In this document: piece by piece, positions 10,990 through 20,919 of the stretch
Position numbering within the stretch: position 1 is the first letter of the stretch
Layout of the letters: each line of letters opens with the position of its first letter
Assembly: GCF_000699445.3 (NCBI RefSeq)
Contig: NC_067196.1
Coordinates: 81,210,364-81,274,363 of the forward strand
Direction of reading: 5' to 3'
DNA from: Schistosoma haematobium
Lineage: Eukaryota; Platyhelminthes; Trematoda; Strigeidida; Schistosomatidae
Length of the DNA: 64,000 nt
Notes under the pieces: generated by a model
Told to the model about the DNA's origin: nothing
Database searches by the model: none
What the model saw: only the letters and a program-made list of their open reading frames with translations
Program-made: the position numbers and the translations under genes

Positions 10990-12465
10990 GTAGTTTTCTT
11001 CATGATAATAGGTTGATGGATAGATAAGCAATATAACATGCCTCTTTTAGCTTCATTGTTTAATGACAATTGTAGAGATTCGTATCGTTGAAAAAATGTT
11101 ATCATACTTTTTATATATCCTGTGAAAGACCGACATTAACCTACATAACCAAGTAATTAAATTACAAACCTGAGCAACAGAATTTGATCAATTTCGAATA
11201 TTGTGCAGTACAATATATCTATATATTATGAGCTTGAAAATGTATAGTGATTGACGTAATCAGAAACTCATGCTCTTGAACACGTATACACATGTTATTC
11301 ACTACTGCGGAGACGGTTATTTTCTTATGAAAATCCCATTTTATTTTACATAACTTTATCTATGTACATATTTGTGTTGGATATTAATAACAAGAGGATA
11401 GTATTAAAATACCATGTTCTCAGAATTCTACATTGTGCTAAAAAGGAGTGTAAAATAAAGCGATTATTTTTGTATTATCAAGTTAGCAACAAATTTTGTT
11501 TCCTATGCACCTCACCTAAAAAACGCAAGATGTAAAAATTCATTATGAATTTGTGGTTTGTTTAATGGACTGATTTCATCTAGAGAGCTATTGAAAGCCA
11601 ACAATACTATGCAACTTTTTTGTCTTATTACTGATTTTCCAACCAATGGCTTCGCCGTGGATTCGATCCAGGAAATTCAGGTCTCGCGTTGGATGGTTAT
11701 CTTTTAAACTACTAAGTTAGCATCAAAACGTTTTACTTTCGTAATTTCAATTATTATGTGACGTTGTATGACCATCATTTATTGCTATCAATGGTACATG
11801 TTTCACACCTAAAATGCCTGAACTTCATTAGTCAAAGCTCCTTACTGGAGCTTCAGAAATATTTCTTTGGTTTGACCGTGAGATTAAACGCTCTCTAAGA
11901 AAAGTGAAGGTTCTTCTTTAAACTTATTGTGAGATCATGGATACACAGTATTTTGGAGTCTGGTACTGAGACAAAAAAGACTTGTACTGTTTTTTACTTT
12001 CCAATGATTATTTAGCTTTAGTCTATTTGTAATATAAATCACAAATGAATCAACCTGGATAAACTTCGTATACTACTAATACAATGAATTCGTTTGATTA
12101 ATATATGAATCTCTTAATTGTTGATTTGATAAAAAGAGAAACATGAAAATTCGAGATAAATTTGACCTCAAGAATATTAGACGATTCTTGAAACCATGTT
12201 ATTGCGACTCCGTCACTTTGACCTAAACAAAGTACAAAATCATTCACGAAAAATTGTTACACCAGTATAATAGTCAAGTTTCACTCTATTACATTACAAA
12301 ATGTGAAATAAATAAATAATTTTCGAAAGTCATTTCTATTTACATCAGGTTTTCATAGCTCTTAAACCTGTCGTAATTTTCGTACGGAATGCTAAAATGT
12401 CATAAAACATTCTAATGGAACTACATCTAATAAACATGAATTATCTTTGACCATCCACAGTTGTG
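10990..12465. other. intergenic sequence, mostly unrecognised
   Basis: Apart from the degenerate SINE-like stretch at 11640-11960, nothing recognised. Confidence 0.55.
11640..11960. repeat. old, degenerate SINE B-like sequence
   Basis: Contains weak matches to the SINE B head and leader (GGATTCGATCCAGGA, TAAACTACTAAG, CATTTATTG, TTAGTCA, CTGGAGCTTCAG), then a forward-like stretch (AACGCTCTCTAAG, GGATACACAGTATTTTGGAG). Possibly an eroded inverted pair. Confidence 0.4.
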
Positions 12466-12469
12466 TACT

Positions 12470-13504
12470 CCTAAGAAGATTGTCAAGATTATCCGGAACT
12501 CATACGACGGACTACAGTGAAAAAGAGTGCATGGAGAACAGTTAACAAATGAATCTCAAGTAAGGATTGAAGTCAGACAAGACTGCATCGTCTCACCCTT
12601 CCTCTTTCTTCTTGTGGTCGACTGGATTATGAAAACCTCAACATCTGAGGGAAAACATGGAATACAGTGGACATCTCAGAATGAATTAGACGATTTGGAC
12701 TTCGCAGATCACCTAGCACTCCTATCGCACACACACGACCAAATGCAGATGAAAACAGCCGGTGTAGCAGCAGTCTCTGCATCAGTTGGCCTCAACATAC
12801 ACAAGAGGAAAACCAAGGTCCTCGAATTCAAAACGGAGAACAGCAATCCAATCACTCTTGATGTCGAAACTGGAAGATGTAGAATCCTTCACATACTTGG
12901 GAAGCATCATCGATGAACAAGGAGGTTCAGATGCAGACGTAAAGGCGAGGATTGGCAAAGCAAGGACAGCATTCCTACAGTTGGAGAACATATGGAACTC
13001 AAAACAACTTTCAACCAATATCAAAGTGAGAATCTTCAATACGAACGTCAAGTCAGTTCTACTGTATGGAGCTGAAACTTGGAGAACTACTACAACCATC
13101 ATCAAGAAGGTACAAGTATTTCTAAATGGTTGTCTACGCAAGATACTCAACATCCATTGGCCAGATACCATCAGCAACAGCTTCCTGTTGGAGAGAACAA
13201 ACCAGCTTCCAGCTGAAGAGGAAATTAGGAAAAGATGATGGAAATGGATAGGACATACATTACGCAAATCACCAAACTGTATCACGAGACAAGCCCCAAC
13301 TTGGAATCCTGAAGGGAAGCGGAAAAGAGGAATGACAAAGAACACATTGCGTCGGATAATAGAAGCAGATATGAAAAGAATGAATAACAACTGGAAGGAG
13401 CTGGAAAGGATTTCCCGGGACAGGGTTGGATGGAGAATGCTGGTGAGCGGCCTATGCTCCTTCACGAGGAGTAACAGGCTTAAGTAAGTAAGTAAGTAAG
13501 TAAG
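12470..13504 (+). mobile_element. RTE-1 copy, 5'-truncated
   Basis: Covers the RT domain from KIVKIIRNSYDG to the C-terminus and a five-unit TAAG tail. The catalytic box at 12701-12712 reads FADH, as in the copy at 43667. One frameshift near 12870 separates two long coding segments (12527-12916 and 12786-13238), and a TGA interrupts EEEIRKR. A long antisense frame over 12782-13522 is a shadow. Confidence 0.9.
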
Positions 13505-13509
13505 ATGTG

Positions 13510-15765
13510 TACTTGATAACAACTAACCTATATCCTATTAATCACATTAGATTAGTTTAGGATTACCATTTTACTACAATTTTGTCTTTAACTAGTGTTA
13601 GTTACCATTCAGTGTCAGTTAGAGGAGCGATGGAAGAAAGAGGTTATTGAATAACTGTCTCGTACAAGTTAGGAACCTGAGATTAAACATGAATCACGCA
13701 TAAAACCGATACTTAACCAAAAAGTATTAATATTAATTGACACTGTTATTAATTCCTTACTAGTGATCTAATTTAATTTAAACGCATTCTGAGCTTATCT
13801 TTAGGTTAACTGACTCGACATGGTAGTGCACCACTTTGTTAGATGTTAGGTGGTTAAGAGCAGTTGTAAAGATTTCCTAGATCTCAAATTTGTAATAATC
13901 AGTAATCGACAGCAGTGCATATTTAACATTTTGGTCTAACTTCTATTTCTTGTGTTATTTAAAAGCTAAACAATTTACAATTAAGTGAAATTCTACGAAC
14001 ATAAGTTTCATGTAAACAAAATCTATTGGATCCGTTGAATTCCTCAAAATAATTACAATTATCTTGACAGATTTCAATATGTAAGCTGGAATAACCGGAT
14101 ATTTTTCTAGAAAATTCAGTTATTAGGAATTTTATGTACATTTTTGAGGATAATTTTGCATTGACACAATGAATTTCAACCATTCCTATGTGTATTTCTT
14201 ATATCTCTGATAAAAAAAATAATTAAAACTACTTCTAATTTCGTCATTTCATTCGTTTTATTTCTCATACTGCAATAATCTGTACGACATTATCGGTTGG
14301 TCTAGTTCCCTTACCATTATTATGATCGACGTTTACAATTTAATCTCAATGCACTAAAACCTATTAATCACTAACTGGTTGATATATGTAATATTACGAC
14401 AAACTATTATAGATACTAATGAATGATATATATTTAATAATCTTAACATTAAATCTGCCAATTATTTGTCATTATTCTGTTTCTTTTATTCTTTCTAATT
14501 GAAACCCATGTTCATTTTTATCTTTAATCCGATAGGTGTCACTAGTCCGTCAAACAAACAATATTAACGTGTGAAGAATGCACAATATAAATGACTAATA
14601 TTAGATACATTTTAATTCTAAAGTTAGTAGATGACATTTAATTAATGTAGAAGAGTTTACCTATTTTTGTAGATGAGATGGTTACTAAATGATAGCTCTG
14701 AAAAGTGAAATAATTAAATTTGTTAATGTGAACCATTGAATAGTGCTCATTCTGAAATCTGAAAGCCATGTATTCAATTTCATATTAGTCCGTGTTTGCA
14801 CACTTCTATGTAATCCCATACCAGTATAAAACATCCTAACAGTTTTCATTACTTTTCATTAGTTATTTAGTGCATATCAGTCGTTGATGAAAATTGGACT
14901 GAAGCCTAATGAAACAGTCTAGAGTTAAAAAGATAAAGGAAAATGTAGAAAAACAGAAGATATTTCTGTTTTTGGGTGCTAATTTTAAGTAAAACATGAA
15001 ATCAAAGATAAAAGATAAATGAATTTTGTACGATGTCACACATTTTAGTCATACGCTTTAGAATCAGAATGAAAAATAGCAACTGTTGAGATAAAATTTA
15101 TATATATATATCCTTCAGATACAAGGTTGTAAACTTCGAGGTCCGTTAGTCATGTACAACCACTTACTTGATGGGTTTACTATATTTGTTTATATATAGT
15201 TGACTGAATGGTATAAATTCTCCTGTTATTAATATTTGGGTCTAAACTATCGAGTCTCAGTTAGTATTCCTTAAATGAATACCCATACATATCTTACATT
15301 AGCAATCTGGTAATATTTTCATTAGAGGCCAGTGATGAAGTCCAGAATGAATGCTTCTTTCTATTTGGGAATTGTAACCTAGACATAAATCTGACCTTCA
15401 AGGGGATGGGTGGTAAGCTGGAGAGTCAGTCACTTCTAGTTGTAGTTATACAAGGGTCTTAACGACCAGATTATAAGATTGGGTACAAAACCCAGTCTCC
15501 TTCGCGAGAAGTATTATTTATGCTATCGTAAACCGTGATAACGAGTGTGTTTTGTTCTATGTCGTTTTTGTTGGCTCATCAGTGTAACAGTAGTGAGTGG
15601 TGTTTCAGTGTGTCAGAATATTGTAATTTGTGTGGCGTTTTAAATGCTTACTAAAATTTTGCTGTCCATTTGTGTTTCATTGGTTCAGTATATTCATTAT
15701 GGCATGCTTACATGTTTTGTGTAATAAAATGCTGAACAGTTTTACTTCGAGCGATTTTTTGTAAA
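13510..15765. other. intergenic sequence, no confident feature
   Basis: The stretch 15100-15560 is less AT-biased and has TATAAATT at 15211, possibly an LTR remnant, but no second copy was found. Confidence 0.5.
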
Positions 15766-15769
15766 CACT

Positions 15770-15940
15770 ATGAGGCGGGGTAAGTCTCGCGTGCAAAGTT
15801 GTGGATGCACCTTGCTGAATGGTCCCATTCTAGGACGAAACGGCTATCCAGTGCTTCTGCGTTTTCAATGGTGATTTAGCTTAGATCAACTCGTGATTTC
15901 AACTGTGAAAATGCCACAATCTTCACAGATCCCCATACTG
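15770..15940 (+). mobile_element. SINE B 3' half
   Basis: Starts near GGGGTAAGTCTCGCGTGC and runs through a mutated hammerhead (CTGAATG) to the 3' end CACAATCTTCACAG. 5'-truncated. Confidence 0.75.
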
Positions 15941-15944
15941 AAAA

Positions 15945-17415
15945 CAAATATTAAGATTATTAAAAATTCCCTTACTCTGAATTAGGAAGACATATGTAGG
16001 CAAATAATATTGTTTTAAAATAGATCCTCATCGGGTTTTACTCTAATGTACTAGAATATTCATAGGAATATATGAAATTATTTAACCAATCAAGTCAGTT
16101 TATGAGCTAGTGATGACAGTGAAATAGATTACATAAGAAAAAAAATAAGTAAAAAGAACAAATTGATAGTGTTATAACGGGTGTACTAGTTGTGATTAAA
16201 ATAATAAAGGCCTAAATTAGTGTTTCATAGTGTGATATTGGCCAACGACTGGAGAAAATTTACGCAATAAGAAGTGATCAAATAATCAGATTGTTAGCAT
16301 GTATTTAATATGAAAGGGGGAAGAAAAATAAACGAACAAAGAATATGGGAAATAAAAATAATATTTAAAATCGTTTGTTAAGGCTAATTTGGCGAAGGAA
16401 GAATACGACTGTTGGTTCGAGGATTTATAGCTTCCAGCATATGTAAGAGACGAGATATGATTAAGAAAAATTAATTTTTCTTAATACTATTAAAAAGTCT
16501 CAATTCATTATAAACATGTTACTATTTCAAATCATAACATGAAATATACCTGTACTGGATTTTATGATTAAATATAGGTTCGTTCTTCCTTACTGTATGA
16601 ATGTTCGAGAAATATAATCCAAAACAAAATGAACTGATTAAGTTAGTTATCCACACGAATATCATCAGTACTTCAATACATGAGCTCTATAGAGTCCACC
16701 AAAATTAACATTTTTTTTTAACCATAAATTGATATCAAGACTTAGAAATTGTGATTTGATTAATAATGAGAAATATACCTGAACAAGTGTCAATTTTGAT
16801 TGCAAAATCCGTAGCATTAGTCTGGATACCGAAAGTCAATAATGGTAGCCTTTCCAATAAAAACGTATATTGAGAAGTTTTCATTGTCTAATCGTGAGCT
16901 ATAAGTTTAGAATTCTTGATTCAAACACAACCATGAATGTAACCTTTGTGTATAGAAAGATAATACGATTAAGGTCTGTCTCCTTACCTTTGTATTTCAA
17001 TTGAAAATGAATTTGTGTCGAATGTCATAAATAGGATCATATAATGCGCAATTTAATTCTGTATGTAGCGTAAAAAATAATGAACTATTATCGATTTCAT
17101 TTGGCTATTGCCTTTTAAATTCGTAAAATATACTTGATTTAATCAATTAGAGTGGAAGTTGAACCATGAATACTTTATTGGTCAAGTTGTTCATACTGTT
17201 ATCAGTGAAACAATCTCTTTCTCTCTTAACCCATCTGATCTTATTTGAATTTTCTCGTTATCTTTTCATGGTGATATGTTTAAAAATACTTCTTTAACAT
17301 GGATATTGTTTCGTCATATCATTGTAAACAATGATAAATTTAAGGTCAACAAGAACCAATCAACATCGAGGTGCACAGAACAAGCTGTGAAACACATATG
17401 GAGAAATTCGAACAC
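15945..17415. other. no recognised feature
   Basis: AT-rich sequence without repeats matched elsewhere in the window. Confidence 0.55.
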
Positions 17416-17419
17416 TTCA

Positions 17420-17560
17420 CTTCTATCTGAAGTTTGTGCTGATGATGTCGTTCAGAAGAACGATGAAAGCTCCACGACCAAACCATCCAGCTCAGAGAAC
17501 AAAACTCCACCAAAATCATCCACCTGAGCTACAAATCTTCTCCACCATCTCAAGGATGAA
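17420..17560 (+). repeat. repeat C, + copy with hammerhead-like core
   Basis: Shares CAGCTCAGAGAACAAAACTC, CAAAATCATCCACCTGAGCT and CTTCTCCACCATCTCA with 21400-21495 and 31720-31795. Upstream of this lies a hammerhead-like core. Apparent coding frames here are repeat sequence. Confidence 0.75.
17432..17475 (+). ncRNA. hammerhead-like core (repeat C)
   Basis: CTGATGA (17439-17445) is followed by a hairpin TCGTTC-AGAA-GAACGA (stem II) and then GAAA (17465-17468). Stems I and III are not convincingly formed, so activity is uncertain; it may need a dimer. Confidence 0.42.
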
Positions 17561-17564
17561 CATT

Positions 17565-18280
17565 ATTCAGATATCGATTCCTGAACTGCTAACATCTAAC
17601 TGGCAATCACTCAATATTTATTGTCAGGATCGATCAGGAAATAAGGGACGGAAACTTGTTGAAATAATATGTATTAAGAATTCTATATTGTTCCAAAAAT
17701 ATAATATTGAGTAAAGCTAATATTAATAATAATAATAATGACAGTACGAAAAATTTGGGAGTTAAAATACATTGAGTAGTATTGTTCATTACATAACGAA
17801 TTAACAATGTAAGATTTTCGATCTCTGAACAGATTGCATTTCAGTGTACTAAAGCTTTTATGTTCATCACTTATGATTAGATTTAATGAAGTGATCATCA
17901 AAATAACTGATAGTAAGTGCTAATGATTTGCAGTTGTTTTGTTGATTTAAATTAGTCAACAATAAATCTTAGGTCATTAAAGCATTAACGTATATTTGTC
18001 AGACTGTTAGTAGAGATAAAGTAAAATATTTATAAATAGTTTCCTAATTTAGAAATTAAGATGAACCATTTAATTCTTTTAGAATTTGTATTCAATCTCA
18101 CATATTAAAAAAAATTCACTTAGGTCGACGTAGTCACGTGCTCAAGTTTAGCGGCATTTATATACATATATATATATAATCCTCTAAATGGTATCTCCCT
18201 TAAAAATGAATAGAATATATTTTTGAACGCGTACAAAATGAATTTAAACTTCGCCCTATTTCACAAGCCAGTGGCTATCA
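17565..18280. other. no recognised feature
   Basis: AT-rich; short TA run near 18165. Confidence 0.55.
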
Positions 18281-18284
18281 GGAT

Positions 18285-18545
18285 CCAGTAGCTAAGTGGA
18301 TAACGCTATGACATTGAAGCCGACGGTACTGGGTTCGAGTCCCGGAGTGAACATCGACTCTGGGATTCAGGTACATCCAGCTGACTAGTCCTAAATAGGA
18401 TGGAACGCGTGTCCTGGAATCCACTGCTAGCCACCATCCATCGCTGTTTATAATGCTTGTGACTTAAGGTAATATCGAGGCAATCCACACAGGATGCACA
18501 TATGTCAATTAGAGATTGATCAATTACAGTCCTAAACATCAATGG
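18285..18545 (+). mobile_element. SINE A (Sm-alpha-like), full length
   Basis: Box A TAGCTAAGTGGATAACGC, box B GGTTCGAGTCCC (18332-18343), hammerhead region (18373-18425), GCTAGCCACCATC, and a 3' body with ATATCGAGGCAATCCACAC. The hammerhead has CTGACTA and GGAAC, two inactivating changes. Matches the known Sm-alpha schistosome SINE design. Confidence 0.87.
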
Positions 18546-18867
18546 GAAGATTCAAAGAAGTCATACAAAATGAATTTAAAGAGGCAATCAATTTACAATA
18601 TGGCTTTATAGAATGAAAAATGGTTCTAGTAGACTTATCATGGTTATTAAAATAATCCAATCTTAAAGATAATACAAAGTAGCTTTATTAAACGATTCAA
18701 AATTGAAGCTGGTGGTGATGTTTGGATTCCATTCTTTCCAGTTATTATCATATAACTGTAAATAAACTCTTTTTATATTCACGAGATTATCAGAACTTTA
18801 CCTTCTTCCGCATACTATATTTGTTGCATTATCATTACCTCTGTTTATTAGTTATATGGTTTTACAC

Positions 18868-18892
18868 CGTATTATTATTATTATTATTATTA
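18868..18892. repeat. (ATT)n microsatellite
   Basis: Short run of ATT/TTA triplets, about eight units. Confidence 0.8.
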
Positions 18893-19094
18893 CTAATATT
18901 AATACTTTGCTTTTTGTTGAATATTTCACACTGAATTGCGATACAATTCGGTTTTTTTTCTGTATTATAAGTAAATACAAATGAATGTATTTCAAATATT
19001 AGATAACTTGTTGTAATTTGGTATATCGAATCCTAAATACTAATTTTTAAAGGACATATAACATTGTATATTTTACGTTTCTATGACATTTTTC

Positions 19095-19097
<3 letters not shown>

Positions 19098-19125
<28 letters not shown>
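19098..19125. repeat. (AT)n microsatellite
   Basis: Fourteen AT units directly before a SINE B foldback. A second AT run lies at its right end. Confidence 0.9.
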
Positions 19126-19129
<4 letters not shown>

Positions 19130-19134
19130 TGGGT

Positions 19135-19265
19135 TTTTGTGGAGATTGTAGTAATTCCAATGGTTAAGATCATGAGTCAGTTGAAACTAGACCACCATGG
19201 AAAACCTGGAAGCACTGGACGACCGTTTCGTCCCGTTGTGGGACTCCTCAGCAGTGCGCATCCAC
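19135..19265 (-). mobile_element. SINE B, left arm of inverted pair upstream of tetraspanin
   Basis: 3' half of SINE B on the minus strand, carrying a near-ideal hammerhead. Preceded by an AT microsatellite. Joins a + copy at about 19266. Confidence 0.85.
19212..19257 (-). ncRNA. type I hammerhead ribozyme, best match in window (SINE B)
   Basis: Minus strand: stem I GCACTG/CAGTGC (6 bp), core CTGAGGA (19251-19245), stem II GTCCC/GGGAC, GAAAC (19229-19225), stem III ACG-GT-CGT, cleavage after GTC. Every conserved position and all helices are intact. Confidence 0.82.
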
Positions 19266-19522
19266 TGAAGACAATGGTGAATGTGTCTCTCAATTTCGTA
19301 GATTAGTTGAAGTTAGACATTAACACCGTTGGATGCCGGCTCAGTGGTTTAGTGGTTAAGTGCTCGCACGCAAAACCAGTAGGTCCTGGGTTCGAATCTC
19401 GCGGGGGCGAGGTCGTGTATGCGCGTTTCTGAGGAGTCCCACAATAAGACGAAACGGCCGTCCAGTGCTTCCAGGTCTTCCATGGTGGTCTAGCTTCAAC
19501 GACTCATGATCTTAACCATTGA

Positions 19523-19528
<6 letters not shown>
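19266..19528 (+). mobile_element. SINE B, right arm of inverted pair
   Basis: Near-complete + copy: leader (CTGAAGACAATGG), GCCGGCTCAGTGG box-A-like, box B GGTTCGAATCTC near 19389, hammerhead with intact CTGAGGA/GAAA but broken stem I, and 3' body. Ends at an A-run and AT microsatellite. Confidence 0.85.

Positions 19529-19529
<1 letters not shown>

Positions 19530-19561
<32 letters not shown>
19530..19561. repeat. (AT)n microsatellite
   Basis: About sixteen AT units after an A-run at the end of the SINE B foldback. The two AT runs flank the foldback symmetrically. Confidence 0.9.
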
Positions 19562-19563
<2 letters not shown>

Positions 19564-20333
19564 CTAAAAATCTCATTAAGTCAGAAATTTCAGCATTGTT
19601 ACATAACATAGAATTTTGTTTGAAATAATATGGAATTTGTTTACTTGACTCAGTGTAATATATAAAATTTTGGTTCCATTTCTGAAAACAACATTTACGC
19701 ATATCTACAAATATCTAGATACATATACGACAGTTGGTTAAGTAGACATTTGGTTTAACACCCACATACGATAATTTACATTATCAGGTTGATTGGCCTA
19801 TCGAACTACTTTCTTGATTATTCATTCACATCAATGAATTCTGAATGTTAACTCAAAATAATCTACAATAAATGTATGATGAGAAATTAGATAAGTTAAA
19901 AGAGAGAGAGAGAGTATGAAGATGGAAGAATATGCGAGAGAGACAGTTTTAATCCATTTCATGAAGTGCTAAACTTAAACACACCTATAAAAGGTATGTT
20001 AGTCTTAATCAATATCATAACAACCATTTTCTATAGGGGCCACGTATTTGGCCGACCAGTAAATTGATTAGATTGAGCAACCTATTTTATGAACCTGACT
20101 ACCATATTTTTGTATGCAAAATACCTTTTAGGATGCATATAGCGATGTACTTATATGTACATATACAAGTGTGTTATACTTGATCATAAGCCCACACATA
20201 TATGTGCATGGTAAAAAAAATATATAGAATGTGAGCACGCATATTATTATTACACTAACTAGACTAGAGGAAAACTTACTTACCTATTAGTTAGACTGAA
20301 TAAAATAACAACAGTTTTGCTTATTGGTTCAAA

Positions 20334-20343
20334 TATAAAAAGG
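20334..20343 (+). promoter_or_regulatory. possible TATA element of the tetraspanin gene
   Basis: TATAAAAAGG lies 77 bp upstream of the tetraspanin ATG, in a position that would give a 5' UTR of about 50 nt. The surroundings are AT-rich, so chance occurrence is possible, and trans-splicing of the 5' end cannot be excluded from sequence. Confidence 0.35.
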
Positions 20344-20419
20344 TATTCAGTGACACAATATCTTTTATCTATTTATATCAATCATTTAGTTGATTCAATT
20401 CTGAATTTCATCCAAGAAA

Positions 20420-20479
20420 ATGGGTTTAACATTTACAATCCCAAAATTCATTCTATTTTGCTTAAATTTTCTACTTGTG
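20420..20479 (+). CDS. tetraspanin exon 1 (N-terminus, start of TM1)
   Basis: Twenty codons, [10 protein letters not shown] then [10 protein letters not shown], followed by a strong donor GTAAGTG at 20480 in phase 0. It encodes the cytoplasmic N-terminus and the first half of TM1, and joins in frame to [12 protein letters not shown] of exon 2, the usual tetraspanin TM1 pattern. Too short for ordinary ORF calling. It lies 5.8 kb from exon 2, so the link rests on phase, the donor and the family pattern rather than on transcript data. Confidence 0.82.
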
Positions 20480-20867
20480 GTAAGTGTATTTATTCAAAAG
20501 TGATTTGTTCTTGGTTACAATTAACAAAACTAATATTAGTTTCTGTATAATTCAAACTATGATTTATTTAATAATGATATTTTAGTGTATTTCCGTTTTT
20601 TTGTTTTTGTTTTTGATCAAACGAGAAAACTGACAATATTGATCAGTTCTATCATTCAATTCTATTGTAATTGTTCATTTATTAAGTGAATATTATATTG
20701 GTGGTAACACAAACATTTTATTTGATTATTAATTTATAAAATCAATAACTGACTTCAGTAATGTTACATCGTTAAGTCTTATTACTTTATTGGATCTATC
20801 CAGCATTTCCTATGTTGTAATTATCGATATAAAGTTAATCAATAAACTAAGCTGGAATAATGAGTTG

Positions 20868-20919
<52 letters not shown>

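Noticed and set aside
18722..18934. 70-codon frame with hydrophobic tail
   Set aside because: The tail is a translated ATT microsatellite; no exon signals.
20869..20919. TTAC repeat array as a simple microsatellite or CRISPR-like array
   Set aside because: It is the 3' tail of an RTE-1-derived unit; there are no spacers.
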